A program made the position numbers and the translations under genes. Positions 23,270-36,562 of a stretch of 64,000 nt of DNA are shown here, in pieces. Under the pieces are notes generated by a model that was given only the letters and a program-made list of their open reading frames with translations, did no database searches and was not told the origin of the DNA. Where the stretch lies: contig JAJNNY010000014.1 of assembly GCA_022453515.1 (NCBI GenBank), positions 620,001 to 684,000 of the forward strand, given 5' to 3'. Each line of letters begins with the position of its first letter. The first letter of the stretch is position 1. The stretch comes from Astrocystis sublimbata. Lineage: Eukaryota > Ascomycota > Sordariomycetes > Xylariales > Xylariaceae.

Positions 23270-26200
23270 ATGTCGAGCGGAGACAGGCACCCAGAGCCGG
23301 TGGCGATCATCGGATTCGCATGTCGGCTTCCGGGAGGCAATGATAGCCCTCAGAAGTTATGGGACTTTCTCGAACGAGGGGAGATTGCATGGAACGGCGT
23401 ACCCTCCACGAGATTCAGTCTTTCAGGCCACAATGACGGCTCTTCCAAGCCAAAGACTATGCGGCAGCCGGGAGGCATGTTTATCAAGCATGACCTTGCT
23501 GATTTCGATGCCGGTTTTTTCGAGGTCGGCAAAGCTGAGGCTACGGCTATGGATCCAAATCAGCGCCAGATGCTCGAAGTCGTTTGCGAGGGGCTGGAGA
23601 ATGCTGGCATCCCTATGGCAAGCATAGATAACCGCCTTGTTGGATGCTATGTCGGATCATATGCGTCTGATTATGCGGATATGGCAAACAGAGACCCGGA
23701 GGATCGCCCCCCCGGGAACGCGCTCGGAATTGCCAGAACGGTGCTCGCGAACCGACTCAGCCACTTTCTTAATGTCAAGGGGCCTAGCATCACGCTTGAT
23801 ACAGCATGTTCTGGCAGTCTTGTCGGGCTCGATCTTGCTTGCCAATCCTTGAGATCAGGGGCGATCGAAATGGGTATTGTGGCTGCCTCGAACCTGTACA
23901 TGAGCCCAGAGCATCTCATCGACGCTGGCAGCGTTGGAGGTGCACATTCCCCAACCGCGCTCTGCCATACATTCGATGCGAAAGCCGATGGCTACGTCAA
24001 AGCCGAGGCGGTTGGTGCAGTTCTTGTGAAGCGACTGTCTGATGCTATTCGCGATCAAGACCCCATCCGAGCAATTGTCTTGGGAACGGCTTCGAACCAC
24101 AACGGGCGAACAGCGGGCATAGCGAGTCCCAATGCCGAGTCTCAAGCGCTCGCCATTCGAGCGGCGTATGCCAACGCGGGGATCGCCGACTTCAACCAAA
24201 CCACATTCCTCGAATGCCATGGCACAGGGACGCAGGCAGGCGACGCCAACGAGGTTCGCGGTGTTGCTTCGGTCTTCGCTGCTACACGATCTCTCGATAC
24301 GCCGCTCATCATCGGGTCTATCAAAAGCAACGTGGGTCATTCAGAGCCGGCTGCTGGGCTCTCGGGTCTGTTGAAGACAGTGATGTCTATCGAAAAGGGG
24401 GCTATCCCCGGCAACCCTACATTCATCACTCCCAACCCAAAGAGTAAGCATTCAAACACATGCGAAATCAATCGTATCATTACTTGCCTGTTGCTAACGT
24501 GCAAGCTGTCAGTCGATTTCGCGGGCTACAAAGTGAAAGCCACGACTACCATGATTACTTGGCCAGAGGACAGCCCCAAGAGAGCCAGGTAGGAAGCTTA
24601 TGATTCCCACCAAAGCTGAACTTCATGACTCACATAGACATGCTAGTATCAATTCTTTTGGCATAGGCGGTTCTAACGCGCACGTGATGTAAGTCTCCCT
24701 CTTGTTCATGCATCTTTAGGCATGATAGCCTGACAGATCGTTGCCCTATGTAGTGTCGAGGGAGCCGAGCCGAGATATCGAGCACACCATGTCTCCTCGT
24801 ATCTGGACGCCGAGAGGGAAGAGTTGGCCTTGGACGATGAAGAGAGCCCAAGACCGTATATCCTTACACTAAGCGCCAATGACGCCGCTTCTCTACGTGG
24901 AAACATCAAAGCTTTGTGTACTCATCTCATCAACCCTCGGGTCAAGACGAACTTGGCTGACTTAGCGTACACCCTCTCTGAGCGGAGGACGCGCTTTTTC
25001 CACCGAGCTTTTCTGACCACCCGGAGTACTGATATCCAAGAGGATGATTTCACGATTGCCAAGAAGAATCCACAAACCCCGAAGATCGGCTTCGTCTTCA
25101 CGGGCCAGGGCGCTCAATGGGCTCGAATGGGAGCGGCTCTACTCGAGCTCTTTCCCTCTACGAAAACCCTACTCGAAGAATTGGATCAAGTGCTGCAGGC
25201 CCAGCCGAATCCACCGACTTGGTCCCTTATCAAAGAGCTGACCGAACCCCGGACCCCGAAGCATATGCGCCAGCCCGAGATCTCTCAACCACTTGTGACG
25301 GCATTACAGCTCTGTATCGTCGCCGTATTAGAGTCATGGGGTGTTACTCCAAGCTGCGTGGTTGGACACTCGTCTGGCGAATGTGCTGCGGCATATGTCG
25401 CAGGTTGGGTTGATCGCGCGGGGGCTCTCAAGGCGGCTTTTTACCGCGGCCGAGCCGCTGTGAACTGTCAAAACGAGTCTGCGAGTGACGTGGGTATGCT
25501 AGCTGTAGGTCTGAGTGCTGAAGCGGCTATACCGTACCTGGAGAAGTACGAAGGTGACGCATCGATCGCGTGCTTCAACAGCCCTAGCAGTCTGACTATA
25601 TCGGGCAAAACATCAGCGCTCGAAGCTCTTTCCGACGAGCTCAAAGAAAATGGCCACTTTGCAAGAGCCCTGCAGGTGGATATGGCTTATCATAGCAAGT
25701 TTATGGGCCCTGTTGGCGAAGAATACCACAAGCTCCTTGACGCCGACGACAAATTCGTCCCACTAAGCACCTCATCCTCGGGCATCAACCTGTACTCATC
25801 TGTCACAGGTTCGAAGCTGAATGAGACGACTGATTCATCTTATTGGAAGAACAACATGGTATCGCCGGTCCGCTTCGACGACGCTCTCAGAGAGATGATC
25901 AAGGCGGAAACGCCAAACATCCTTGTCGAAATTGGTCCCTCGGGGGCTTTAGCTGGGCCTGTATCCCAGGTACTCAAGTCTATGCCGACAGGGGGCGATG
26001 TCACTTATTGCGCTTCGTGGGCCCGCGGTGCCAATGCCGGCAAAGCCCTTTTTGATGTCGCTGGTCGCCTCCTGATTGAAGATGCGCCGATCGACATGCC
26101 CGTCATCAACGAATACGACGAAAACGTACGTACTATCGTCGATCTGCCCAACTACTCTTGGAATCACACGGTCAAGTACTGGCACGAGAGCGCAGCGAGC

Positions 26201-29200
26201 AAGGACTGGCGGTTCAGAAAGCATGTGGTGCATGACTTACTAGGAAGCAAAATCCTAGGAACGCCATGGCAGGCGCCCATCTGGCGCAATCGACTCAATA
26301 TCGCCAACGTACCCTGGATCCTGGATCACAAGATGGGTGGTGACGCCATCATGCCCGCCGCCGGGTTTTTGACTCTGGGACTCGAAGCGCTGTATCAAAA
26401 ACACTGCGCGCTAACAGATGCACCTGTTTCTTCGAACGAGCTCTGCTACCGGTTCCGGAATGTGCGGTTCCAGAGGGCGCTCGTGCTTGAAGAAGACAAG
26501 GACGTCATGTTGACTTCAACACTAACCAAGGTGCCTGGCAGCAAGGACTGGCACGAGTTTCGCATCTCGACATCCGAAGGCGAAGTCGTTATGGAGCACT
26601 GCTTCGGCCTTGTCCGGATCCAGGATGCGGTAGGGGACCTTTTGGAAGACGTGACACCGTTACGTTCGCCCACGCCAGCAAAGCTTTGGTACAAAGTCGA
26701 GCGTGATATTGGTATGGAATTCGGACCTGCATTCCAGAAGCTGATCAGCATTGAGGCGACGAGCGGGTTGCGCGCCTGTCGCACTGTAGTGTCGCTGGCA
26801 CCACCTGAGTCCAAGTTCTCGCCACAGTCGTTCTATCCCGTCCATCCCGCAGCCCTTGACGGCTGCTTTCAGACCCCAATTCCGGCGAATATGGCGGGTG
26901 AGCGGGTGAATGTGAGAGACGCAATGATTCCGTTGATCGTCGATGACGTTATTATCAACAAGGTCCCAAGGGCATTGAAAGAGGGACTATCCTCCGCGAC
27001 ATCAGTATACTCGGGTCGAGGCCGACCAGATCAAGACAAGAGCTGGGTTGCTAATACGTCGGTGTATGACTCGGAGACTGGTGTCCTCGCTGTCCGTATC
27101 ACAGGACTTAACTACGTCAAGCTGGACGTGCCTCCCGGCCCGGACCCGCACACGTTTGATAAGGTGTCCTGGGAGCCTGATGTATCGCTACTGACACAAG
27201 ATCAGATGATGCATCTGCCAATCGGAAACTCGTCCGAGAAACTCGACAGAGTTCTTGACCTAGTAGGACATAAAAAGCCCGACCTAAAGGTCTTGGAGAT
27301 CAACCTTGACGAGTCCGACACTTCTTGTCTTTGGTTCGAAGCTGGTTACGGGTCAACGAGAGCTGCTTGCTCCAAGTATGAGTTCGCGTCCACTGACGGT
27401 ACCGCCCTTGTCAGTGTCCAAACGAAGTACGAGTCAAGAGGGAGCACTGCTTTTCACTTCGCTAGCTCGGGAAAAGAGACGCTCGGCCTTCCAGCTGAAA
27501 TATCCTGTGACTTGCTTATTATTAAGACGTTTGAGAAGAGCCAAGACGAGCTCAATCATGCCTTCCGTAGCGTTGAAAAGCTACTTGCCAACAGCGCTTA
27601 CACTCTCTTTGTTGGCGCTGAGCCTGCTCTGAGTGATGAACGGGATAACGCCGGACGATCAGTCGATGGAACCGAGGGCGCTTCTGACCATACCCCTCCT
27701 TCCGAAGTCTTCCAGATATCTCCCACATCGTCAAGCTCAGAGCGAGACGGTCCTAGCAGCTCAACTGACTCGCTTGCTCGAGATGCTGATTTGGCTGAGG
27801 AGTTCATCAAGTCTGGGCAACTTGGCTTGCGCCATGCAGAGTTGGTAACTCTGGAGATTCCCAGCCCAATGCTCGAGATCGAGGCTTCCGGAACGGGCAG
27901 GCGCCCCGCGTATCTGATCTCAAAGACAACCCCTACGATTAAACAGCATGGTGGGCGGGGAAGGCTCATTGTGGCATGTCTGAACGAAGACCATCGCGCA
28001 ACCCTTGGGCCATCCCTCAGGGGCACGCTGGAAGCTTCAGGCTGGGACATAACAACTCAGAACTATCCCTTCTCCAAGCCTAACGATGGAGATGTCGTTC
28101 TGATAGCCGAGGAATTGTCCGCTCCTGTGCTCCGAAATGTGACTGATGACCAATGGGACGGGATCAAAACGCTCATTGCCTCTCGCGCTCCCGTCCTTTG
28201 GATTACAAAAGGCGCACAGGGCACTGCCACCCACCCAGACAATGCCTTGGTTCATGGTCTGTTCCGAGTCGCTCGCCGTGAAGACAGCAGTCTCAACCTA
28301 ACCACGCTCGATGTACAATCAGCCACGAGCCGTGCGACAGAATGCGCCATCAGTCTCGTTCTCCGCCTTCTTAAACATGGCGGTGGCACACTGCCAGAGT
28401 CTCAATACATGGAACGAGACGGTATTCTGTTCATCCAGAGGATCGTCCCAGACGCATCTATCAACGAGTTCAGGCGTGCAGAGACCGAGGGTTACGAGCC
28501 CGTCGTGAAACCCTTTACCGGCAACGAAGAGCAGGTGCAGCTTCGCGCTGAGCGTCTAGGCACTCTCCAGAGTCTGACATGGTGCGAGACGGAGGCCCCA
28601 ACTCTCGGACTAGATGACGTCGAAGTCGAGGTGCGGGCCGTGGGCGTGAACTTCAAAGACGTTGCCATTACGATGGGAATTGTGCCTGATAACGAGTACA
28701 ACATCGGTTTCGAGTGTGCCGGTGTCGTGGTGCGTCTAGGATCTGGCAGGGGTACTGAGAAATTCAAGCTGGGCGATCGTGTCTGCATGCTGAAGCAGGG
28801 AACATACTCAAACCGTGTCTCGGTCCACGTCGATCGGTGCCACCTTGTTCCGGTAGCGATGAGTTTCGAAGAGGCTGCTACTATTCCTTCCGTCTACTTA
28901 TGCTCTCTCTATGCCTTGTATCATCTAGCAGGCTTGAAGGAAGGCCAGGTACGTTCTTGTCAAAGCTCTGAACCACAACGGATATGCTGATCATGACATT
29001 TTTGGCAGTCGGTACTCATCCATTCCGCTACAGGCGGCGTGGGAATCGCTTGCATCGAGTTAGCGCAATATAAGAAAGCAAAAGTAAGTGAAGCCTATAA
29101 TATCTCAATCACAGTACTGCATCCTCTTTGCCGATATAAAAACCATTCCTAAAGCCGAACTGACCAACTATGGATAGATTTATGTGACTGTTGGTACCGA

Positions 29201-30978
29201 GGAGAAGCGGCAGTTCCTAGAGCTCAACTACGGTATTCCGAAGAACCATATGTTCTCGTCTCGAGATGCCAACTTCGCAGCACAGATCATGCGCGTAACA
29301 GATGGACGGGGCGTCGACGCCGTCGTCAACTCCTTGATAGGCGAGCTGCTCGATGCATCATGGCGCATTGTTGCCGATGGCGGGACCATGGTCGAGATCG
29401 GCAAGCGCGACATCGTCGATCGTAATACACTTGCTATGGAACCCTTCGACCGGAATTGTTCATTCAGGGCTGTTGACTTTTCGTATACCAAGAACATCAA
29501 CGAGCCGTTGGTTGCAAAGTGAGTCGCTCCCTCATGATCGTCGCGCACAATATCACCAGCTAACCTGAGATAGACTTTTTAATGAGCTGTTCGACCTCAT
29601 CAACGGTGGTCATATCAAGCCCATCCGTCCTATGACCACGTTCCCCTTCAATGAGGTCCCGGCTGCACTCGCCCATATCCGGGCCGGGCGGCATATGGGC
29701 AAGATCGTCATCTCAAATCAGACAGACGAGGACGTAGAGATGGCGATCCGGCCCGCGACTCGAAAGCTGAAGCTGTCTTCGGATGTGTCCTATCTGATTG
29801 TCGGCGGTCTGAAAGGCGCATGCGGGACTCTAGCCATTCACATGGCCCAACATGGAGCGCGGCACATCGTTATAAGTAACCGTAGCGGTATCGCAGACGA
29901 CACATCGGTAAAGGTGGTCAGGGACTGTCTTTCATACGACTGCAAGGTCGTCGAAGCGAAAGGCGACGTCGGGGACCTCGAGTCTGTCAGGCGAATCTTC
30001 AGAAGTGCTAGCCCTAGAATTGCCGGGGTGATTCAAGGGGCGATGGTTTTAAAGGTAAAGTGCAGAGGTATACCGCTGCTGGGCCCGTATTGACTCGAAA
30101 TACAGGACAAACCTTATGAGACCATGACGGCAGAAGAATTCCGCGCAGCTACACGTGCCAAAGTTCAAGGAACATGGAATTTGCACCACGCCTCCCTAGA
30201 GTTGAAGCAGCAGCTCGACTTCTTTACCTTGCTGTCAAGTATCTCAGGCATAGTTGGCCGAGAGGGACAAGCTAACTACGCAGCTGCTAACACCTTCCTT
30301 GACGCGTTCGCGAGCTATAGGCGAACGCAGGGCCTGCGCGCCCACGCCATCGACTTGGGCATGATCGTTGATGTAGGCTACATTGCCGAGGACGAGAACG
30401 GTCTCGAAGAACGCTTCGACCAGACGCGCTGGATCCCTGTCAACGAAAAGAACCTGCGCCGTATTCTGACGTACTCGCTCATGGTACAGGACCCTAGCAT
30501 GCGTCTCGGGGCGGATAGCGGCGCCCAGCTCATCACGGGCATCGCCAACCCGCTCCCGCGAGAGGAAGTCAACGAAGCGGAGAACAAGCGCTTCACGTAT
30601 CTCTACGGCACAGGACACGCAAACTCCAGTAGCATTAGCGGCAGCGGAAGCGACGGTGGCGACCAAGGAGACCAAGCCCTGCGCGCACTACACGCGATGA
30701 TCAAGTCGGGAACGTCGGAGACGGCGACATTGGTGAAGATGACGGTCGGCGTGCTGGTGTCTCAGTTCTCCAAGATCTTGAGACTCGGCGACGGCGGGAT
30801 GGAGCCCGGGAAGTCGCTCATGGCATACGGGGTCGACTCGCTGGCGGGCGTCGAGCTCCGGAACTGGATCCGGGTCAAGCTGGGGGCTGAACTCTCCACA
30901 CTCGAGATTGTCAATGGAAGCTCGCTGGTGGCGATTGCTGAGAAGATTGTCGGAAAGCTACCTCAAGGTACGGTTTGA
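23270..30978 (+). CDS. Highly reducing polyketide synthase KS-AT-DH-psiMT-ER-KR-ACP
   Basis: Eight exons join in phase to give 2421 aa: 23270-24443, 24513-24588, 24638-24688, 24754-28948, 29009-29083, 29178-29518, 29574-30054 and 30106-30978. KS spans residues 1 to about 433, with DTACSGS (Cys near 178), ECHGTGT and NVGHSEPA. AT, from about 540, has GHSSGE. DH, from about 925, has LDHKMGGDAIMPAAG and HPAALDGCFQ. A methyltransferase-like region near 1280 reads LKVLEINLDESD, lacking the glycine-rich SAM loop. ER, from about 1700, has GFECAGVVV and HSATGGVGIA. KR, from about 2040, has VGGLKGACG and catalytic Tyr in GQANYAAANTF. ACP carries the phosphopantetheine Ser in GVDSLAG near 2374. No thioesterase or reductase follows, so release needs a partner. 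It is the cluster core and makes a reduced linear chain. Confidence 0.95.
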
Positions 30979-33900
30979 GGCGATGTGTTGGGATCGTGAA
31001 ATGGAAGACGGAGTCCGTCGCCGTGATGGTGCCCAGTGCGGTCATCACCAGATAGCGCGACGACGCCTTGATAGTGACGGCCATAGGTATCGCTGGCATT
31101 AGTGGATCGAAGTTGCTGCATTCATTCAAGAACTCCATTCAACTGATGCGACACTTTCAGTCTACCATGCAAGCTGACTATTGGTTGGAAGTACTAAGGT
31201 TAGTCGTAGTGTAGGTGCCTCAGTTGAATAGAACACATTCTTAGGTATTGACAGTAGAATGGACCCGAACGAAATAGGTTGTCGTCAGGGCACTTTCAAG
31301 GGATCTCGAGTAGGTCTACACCTGCGCAGCCCACACAGCCCAGGGCCTAGCCACAGAAGCCACAGAAGCTCAAAGCATCAAGCCACTAGTCTCCCAACAC
31401 TTATAAACTTTACCTGTCTCTAAGTCATGATCCATCTACCTTTTTAACAACTTCCTCGAAGCATTGCAAATTGCGACTGGTGGTATTACAGATGAAGAAA
31501 TGGTTACCTTTAAGGCCGTAACCGATGCTTCTTTCGTTGCTGCCATATAGTGATCCAGCGGTATTATGGGGATATCCAGAGCTTCAATTCAATCGAGGAA
31601 TATTTTTAATATTAGCAGCTGCTGCACTAGGAAGTAACGCATTGTTAATCGATTTTTTACAGGACCGATATTATGGCCTTGTGGCAATCGTGTGATAATA
31701 CTTCTCTAGGGAGAAAGTTTGGTGAAACAATGGCGGTAATAATTCCGCTGATTTCCTTCATTCGGACTTTAGGCGGTTATTCATGGTCTAATTTATTACT
31801 CCTTGATAAACAGACCTATTGCTCATATGAATGAAGTAATCCTGAAGAGCTCGAAGCTATGGTAATACTACATGTAAGTGGGATAGACCGAGAGAGACTG
31901 AATGCCAAGACCAACATGCACGACGAGCTAATCGGCAAGCTAGCATAATAAATAAAGACGCCTTCGAAAAGTGATGATGGGGATCGAAACTAAATGAAGA
32001 CGAACGCAATCGTGCAACCAGTCTTTACTGCTGCCATCCTCGCAGAAACTGCCTTGGCGACACAAGACCTCCGGCAGCATGATAGAGATACTTACCCCTG
32101 TCCGAGTCCCATACGGAGAGTCCGCGCAGACGATGACAGATCAAATCAGGCATCCATTCAATTTCCAATGAACACCCATCAGCGAATTGGTCCCGAGCAG
32201 ATGGGTCTTGCAACCCCTCAACGCCGCTAGATCTCTCGCCAATTCTTCGTGTTGAGCATATATGTTGTAGCAAGTCCCTAGGTGAAGCTGGGGTATAAGC
32301 CATCCCTTGACTGACTTCAAAAGGGAGAAAAAATATCACGACTAGGAAACATCAAATGTCAGAGAACAGAAACGGACGGATGCCTGGAGGTTATCTCTTG
32401 GAATTCGACTTCGTATTTGTCAAACAGCCAGGCAGGAGATTGCGACATATGCTCAACGACCAAAACAATCACGGATTTCCGAAGGCCAGTGTCACTATTA
32501 CCGAGTGCGATGCAGAGCTGGCCCAGGCCGCGTCAAATCCATGGCTCGAGGGCGGCACAGTCCTGGCACAGCGTCTGGGCGCCGATAAGGCTAAACAACT
32601 ACATATGTAATTCTCTGACCCCGTATTCAGGAACAGTTATGCCGCGCAGCCGCAGGGGGGCTGTGGATCAACAGTAGAAAATCCTTGTGCTGATTCGATG
32701 TGGGTTTGGTAGTAATATGTAATCATGTGCATAATATCCTAGCCATGGCAGAAGTCCATGCATAGCCGGGTTGATAGCCGAGAAGCAAGAGCGCTGAGGA
32801 GGTTCATAAAGGTCAGGAAACAAGGTGTCATTTCGCCATGGCATGGCGCCAATGTGGTTGGTGGACGGGCGAGAGGCGGCAGGATTGCGGGCGGGAATGG
32901 CTGCCCTACAGCCTAGGTAGGCTAGGGGCTCGGCTAGGTAGAAACTGACTGCCGGCATAAAATATGGGACCCGTTGGGCGCTGGGCCTATCGCTTTCTCC
33001 CGGACATGATACCCGGCCCACCCGTGACGTATTCCGCCCACGTCCCCCTCGAGCCCTTCTGACATTATCTGACAATGATGCTATCAGAAAGCGCAACATC
33101 ACTGCCTAAACCGCAACTAGCTTTGGCTAGCTGCGCAGGCGTGGCAGGCTTAGACTTGAGCTTATGTGTGACAAATGCATCCGAAGGGCGGTGCAAACAC
33201 AAACCGGAGATTATTTTATTTGCACAAGTTGTGAAACAAATAATGAAAAGAAAAAATATTCAAATCAAATCAAATCAAGCTTCTCACGTCAGTCAAGTCA
33301 GTGGATGGGTCTGCAGATCATTCCGAACGACGAGTCCAAGCTCGTACTCTTATATGATACTAATACTACATAGTGCTACTATGCGAAGTACGAGGTGTGT
33401 GCGAGCCAATCACGACAGTTCCGTTCTCCGAGCCAAGATGAGACGTTGCCGGAACAGGTAGCGCTTTGGTGGGCTGCTGCTACCGGTACTAACGGCACTT
33501 GTTGAGCTTGTTGTCATGAAAGTCAAGGCAAACGGCGCCGGTGTGTCGCAGGTTGGGCCTCGATGTCACCCCTCCGCGCCTCGCGCGCACATCGATTTAG
33601 GGCGCGAGTGGTACATATGCAGCTGCCCTGAATTGACGAGCGACTACCAGGTTCACAATATCCATGGTGGTATACGCGTTCATCTTATGCATTCGCTAAT
33701 CACGGATAGCCATGGATACTGTTGAATAATGTCGAAAGTTATATCCCGTTAGGACCATGACATGAGAGACTGACTTCCTTGACCACCCACGCGAACATCG
33801 TGCAAAAGGGTATTGTCAGCGATGGTGATACAATCAATTCCGAAGCCGCGTCATGCGAACTCGAAGCAGAGCCAGACGTCCTGTCGTGCTATCATAATGC

Positions 33901-34244
33901 AGGTTTATGTGGTTCTGCAATGTGATACTGACTTTTTGCATCACCCACTGATACTTGCGTCTGAGAGATAAGACTGGGTCGTCGAGTCCCCACGGATGAT
34001 CCCAGGCGGAGCACGACCCAATGACGACTATGTGTACAACCCCGAACGGTTTTCTACAGATCCGAGACTCTACTTATGCTCGACTGGATAAAATAATACT
34101 GTTGCGGCAATACAGGTGCCTCCCTACTTCCAACCTTAGGTAAGTATGAAGCAATATCTCTTCTTAAATATTGGGGGTTGCCCCCCTTCGTCCTGATCTC
34201 GAGACTTGTTTGTAGATCCAAAGCATTCTAGACTCACACTCACA
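30979..34244. other. Long intergenic region with decayed sequence
   Basis: About 3.3 kb between the PKS and the second P450. It includes an AT-rich remnant at 31440-31930 and otherwise scattered short frames (for example 32356-32610) with no recognisable product. Confidence 0.5.
31440..31930 (+). pseudogene. AT-rich decayed coding remnant, origin unknown
   Basis: Consecutive short open stretches in shifting frames read like protein (LEALQIATGGITDEEM, then VLWGYPELQFNRG, then LGRKFGETMAVIIPL). They are interrupted by stops and frame changes and have no start or splice signals that repair them. Codon third positions are unusually A/T-rich compared with the PKS. I do not recognise the family; a mobile-element or gene relic is possible. 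Confidence 0.3.
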
Positions 34245-35966
34245 ATGGATACGATAAGAAGTTTCGTGCCCACGGGGCTACCTATATCGGCACAGCTCGC
34301 CGGCGTTGTTGTACTGCTCGGCATTATATGGTCATTGATCACGAAAAACCGGCCTTTGTCTGCTTTCCCACTTATAAGCGTTCGCGGTCTTGGCCCTAGG
34401 AAGAGTTGGATGTCCCACGGCACTGAGGTGCTGAATGAAGGCTCCAAGGCAAATGTGCCGTTCCAGGTTATGACCGGAACAGGTCCGAAGATCATCCTAC
34501 CCAACCGATACGCCGATGAGGTTCGCAACTTGCCTGAGCTCAACTTCAGCAAGGCTTTCCAGAACGTAAAGATATAACCCCATTGTCATCCACGCCAAGA
34601 GTACCCAACTGATCAACATAGGATTTCTTCGTGAACTACCCAGGCTTCGAGGCGCACAAGCACTCCATCGAAAACGACGGCCTCCTGCGAGACACCGTCC
34701 GCGTCAAGCTGACGCAGTCCCTGGGCCTGGTCACGGCCGATCTGGTAGATGAGACCATCGCCACCACCGACGATGTCTTCGGCACAAGCGACAAGTGGGC
34801 CACGAGGATGATCCGAGACGACATGCTCGAAGTCGTGGCGCGTGTATCTTCACGAGTGTTCCTGGGTCCAGACTTATGCCGTAACCGCAGATGGCTCGAG
34901 ATCGCCAAGACTTACACAGGTGTGTGATCCTTCTACCTGCCTGTCTTGCCTATCTTACTATACCTCCGAGGCACAGTCTAACACTTGCATGCACGCAGTC
35001 GACACATTCGCATTGTCATTCCTGATGCGCATGACCCCAGCCTTCATCAGGCCTCTCGCATACCTGGCGGTGCCGTACTCGTCTCGGCTGCGCAAGTCGG
35101 TGCGGGACGCGCACAAGTTGATCCTGCCCGAAGTCGAGAAACGCAAAGCAGCCGTCGACGCGGCCCGTGCAGCCGGCGAGAAGCCGCCCAAGGTGGCCGA
35201 TACAATCGGCTGGATGTACGACGTGGCAAAAGGCAAGAACGTCGACCTGGTCTCGGGCCAGCTCCTGCTGACTATGGCTGCTATCCACACGACGACCGAA
35301 GGCCTCTGCAGGGCTCTGCTCGATCTCTGCAAGCACCCCGAGTTCGTACAGCAGCTGCGCGATGAGATCATCGATGTCGTCGGCCGCAACGGCTGGGCGA
35401 GGACCACCCTGTATCAACTCCGGCTCATGGACAGCTTCCTGAAGGAAAGCTCTCGCCTGACGCCTCTCTCAATCAGTAAGTGCAAGAACCCCCTACCTAC
35501 CAGTCATCTCACGCCATGCTGACAACGGGTCCCAGTGTCCATGAACCGCTACATCGATAAGACAGTGACTCTGTCGGACGGCACGACACTGCCCAAGGGC
35601 GCGCGCATGGCCGTCATGGGCGACTTCGCGAACCCCGCCATCTACCCAGAGCCGGAGAAGTTCGACGCATCGCGCTTCGTCAGCAAGCGCCAGGCGCCCG
35701 GGCAGGAGAACAGCTGGCAGTTCGTGACGACGAGCGCGTCGCACCTCAACTTCGGTCACGGCGAGCACGCGTGCCCGGGCCGCTTCTTCGCCTCCAACGA
35801 GATCAAGATCATCCTGTGCCACCTGCTGCTCAAGTACGACTGGCGCTTCGTGCCCGACGCCCCCGAGCCCGAGACGCGCAACTTCGAGAGCAACCGCTCG
35901 GTGAAGCCCGACACGCAGATCCAGGCTTCGCGGAGGAAGGCGGAGATCGACCTCGATGCCCTTTGA
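34245..35966 (+). CDS. Cytochrome P450 monooxygenase (cluster tailoring enzyme 2)
   Basis: Four exons (34245-34565, 34622-34919, 34999-35475, 35536-35966) join in phase to give 508 aa, the normal P450 length. A membrane anchor lies at about residues 16-34. The I-helix reads MAAIHTTTEG, where the usual acidic residue before the threonines is replaced by His, as in the fungal clade that includes ent-kaurene-oxidase-like enzymes. The ExxR motif is KESSR. The heme signature is FGHGEHACPGRFFASNEIK with the thiolate Cys near residue 448. It probably hydroxylates the polyketide or a late intermediate in the ER. It follows the PKS on the same strand after a 3.3-kb gap and is taken as the right edge of the cluster. 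Confidence 0.92.
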
Positions 35967-35993
35967 ATTGTCGCCTGTTAACCGGGAATTTTT

Positions 35994-36015
35994 GTTATTA
36001 TTATTATTATTATTT
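35994..36015. repeat. (TTA)n microsatellite
   Basis: Seven uninterrupted TTA units in the 3' region of the second P450. Confidence 0.9.
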
Positions 36016-36562
36016 AATTAAACAGTCATTAATCGTCTGGACAGAAGGTGATGGAGGTGATCGATCGATCAACCGTGTGTGGGGACTTTGAGTACGACCG
36101 GATGAGTTGGTTGTAGGAGGGAGGATTCAGATACCCAGTCCTACGATACGCGGCTGCCTGCCTGCATGCTTCGCATGAACGAACCATCAGCACGAACCAT
36201 GACAGCGTCGATACTAGAGTTGTCTCAGCACATAACCGATCTATTTTCGGACGGTTTCTCCCGCAATACCAAGTCGCGAAGCGTCGCCCCGTGCGGTCTC
36301 GAACCCCGGTTGGAACCAGCTCGACGGCACGCTACTGCGCGCGCCGTATAGGCAAGCGTCGAGTTAAGATTTGAGGCTCTGAGCCTCTCAGTGACCAGCC
36401 GGGTTGCGTCTTTCTCTGTCGTACGACTAGCGAAGCCACGAGGTGGAATCATCAGTCTAGTTAGTGTAGGATTGAGAACAAATGAATAGTTTAGTTCCCA
36501 AGTGCCCCAAGTCTCGCTTCCGTGAAGCGGACTTTCCCGTTGCCTTTAAGCGTATGTATGTA

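Noticed and set aside
29780..29850. KR nucleotide motif VGGLKGACG looks altered from GGLGGLG, hinting at a dead ketoreductase
   Set aside because: The same GGLKG..G form occurs in a known branch of highly reducing PKSs, and the catalytic Ser/Tyr region (LSSISG...NYAAANTF) is intact.
36250..36450. GGGGTTCGAGACC on the minus strand resembles a tRNA T-arm
   Set aside because: The flanking bases do not form a T-stem or acceptor stem, and no A-box lies at the right distance.
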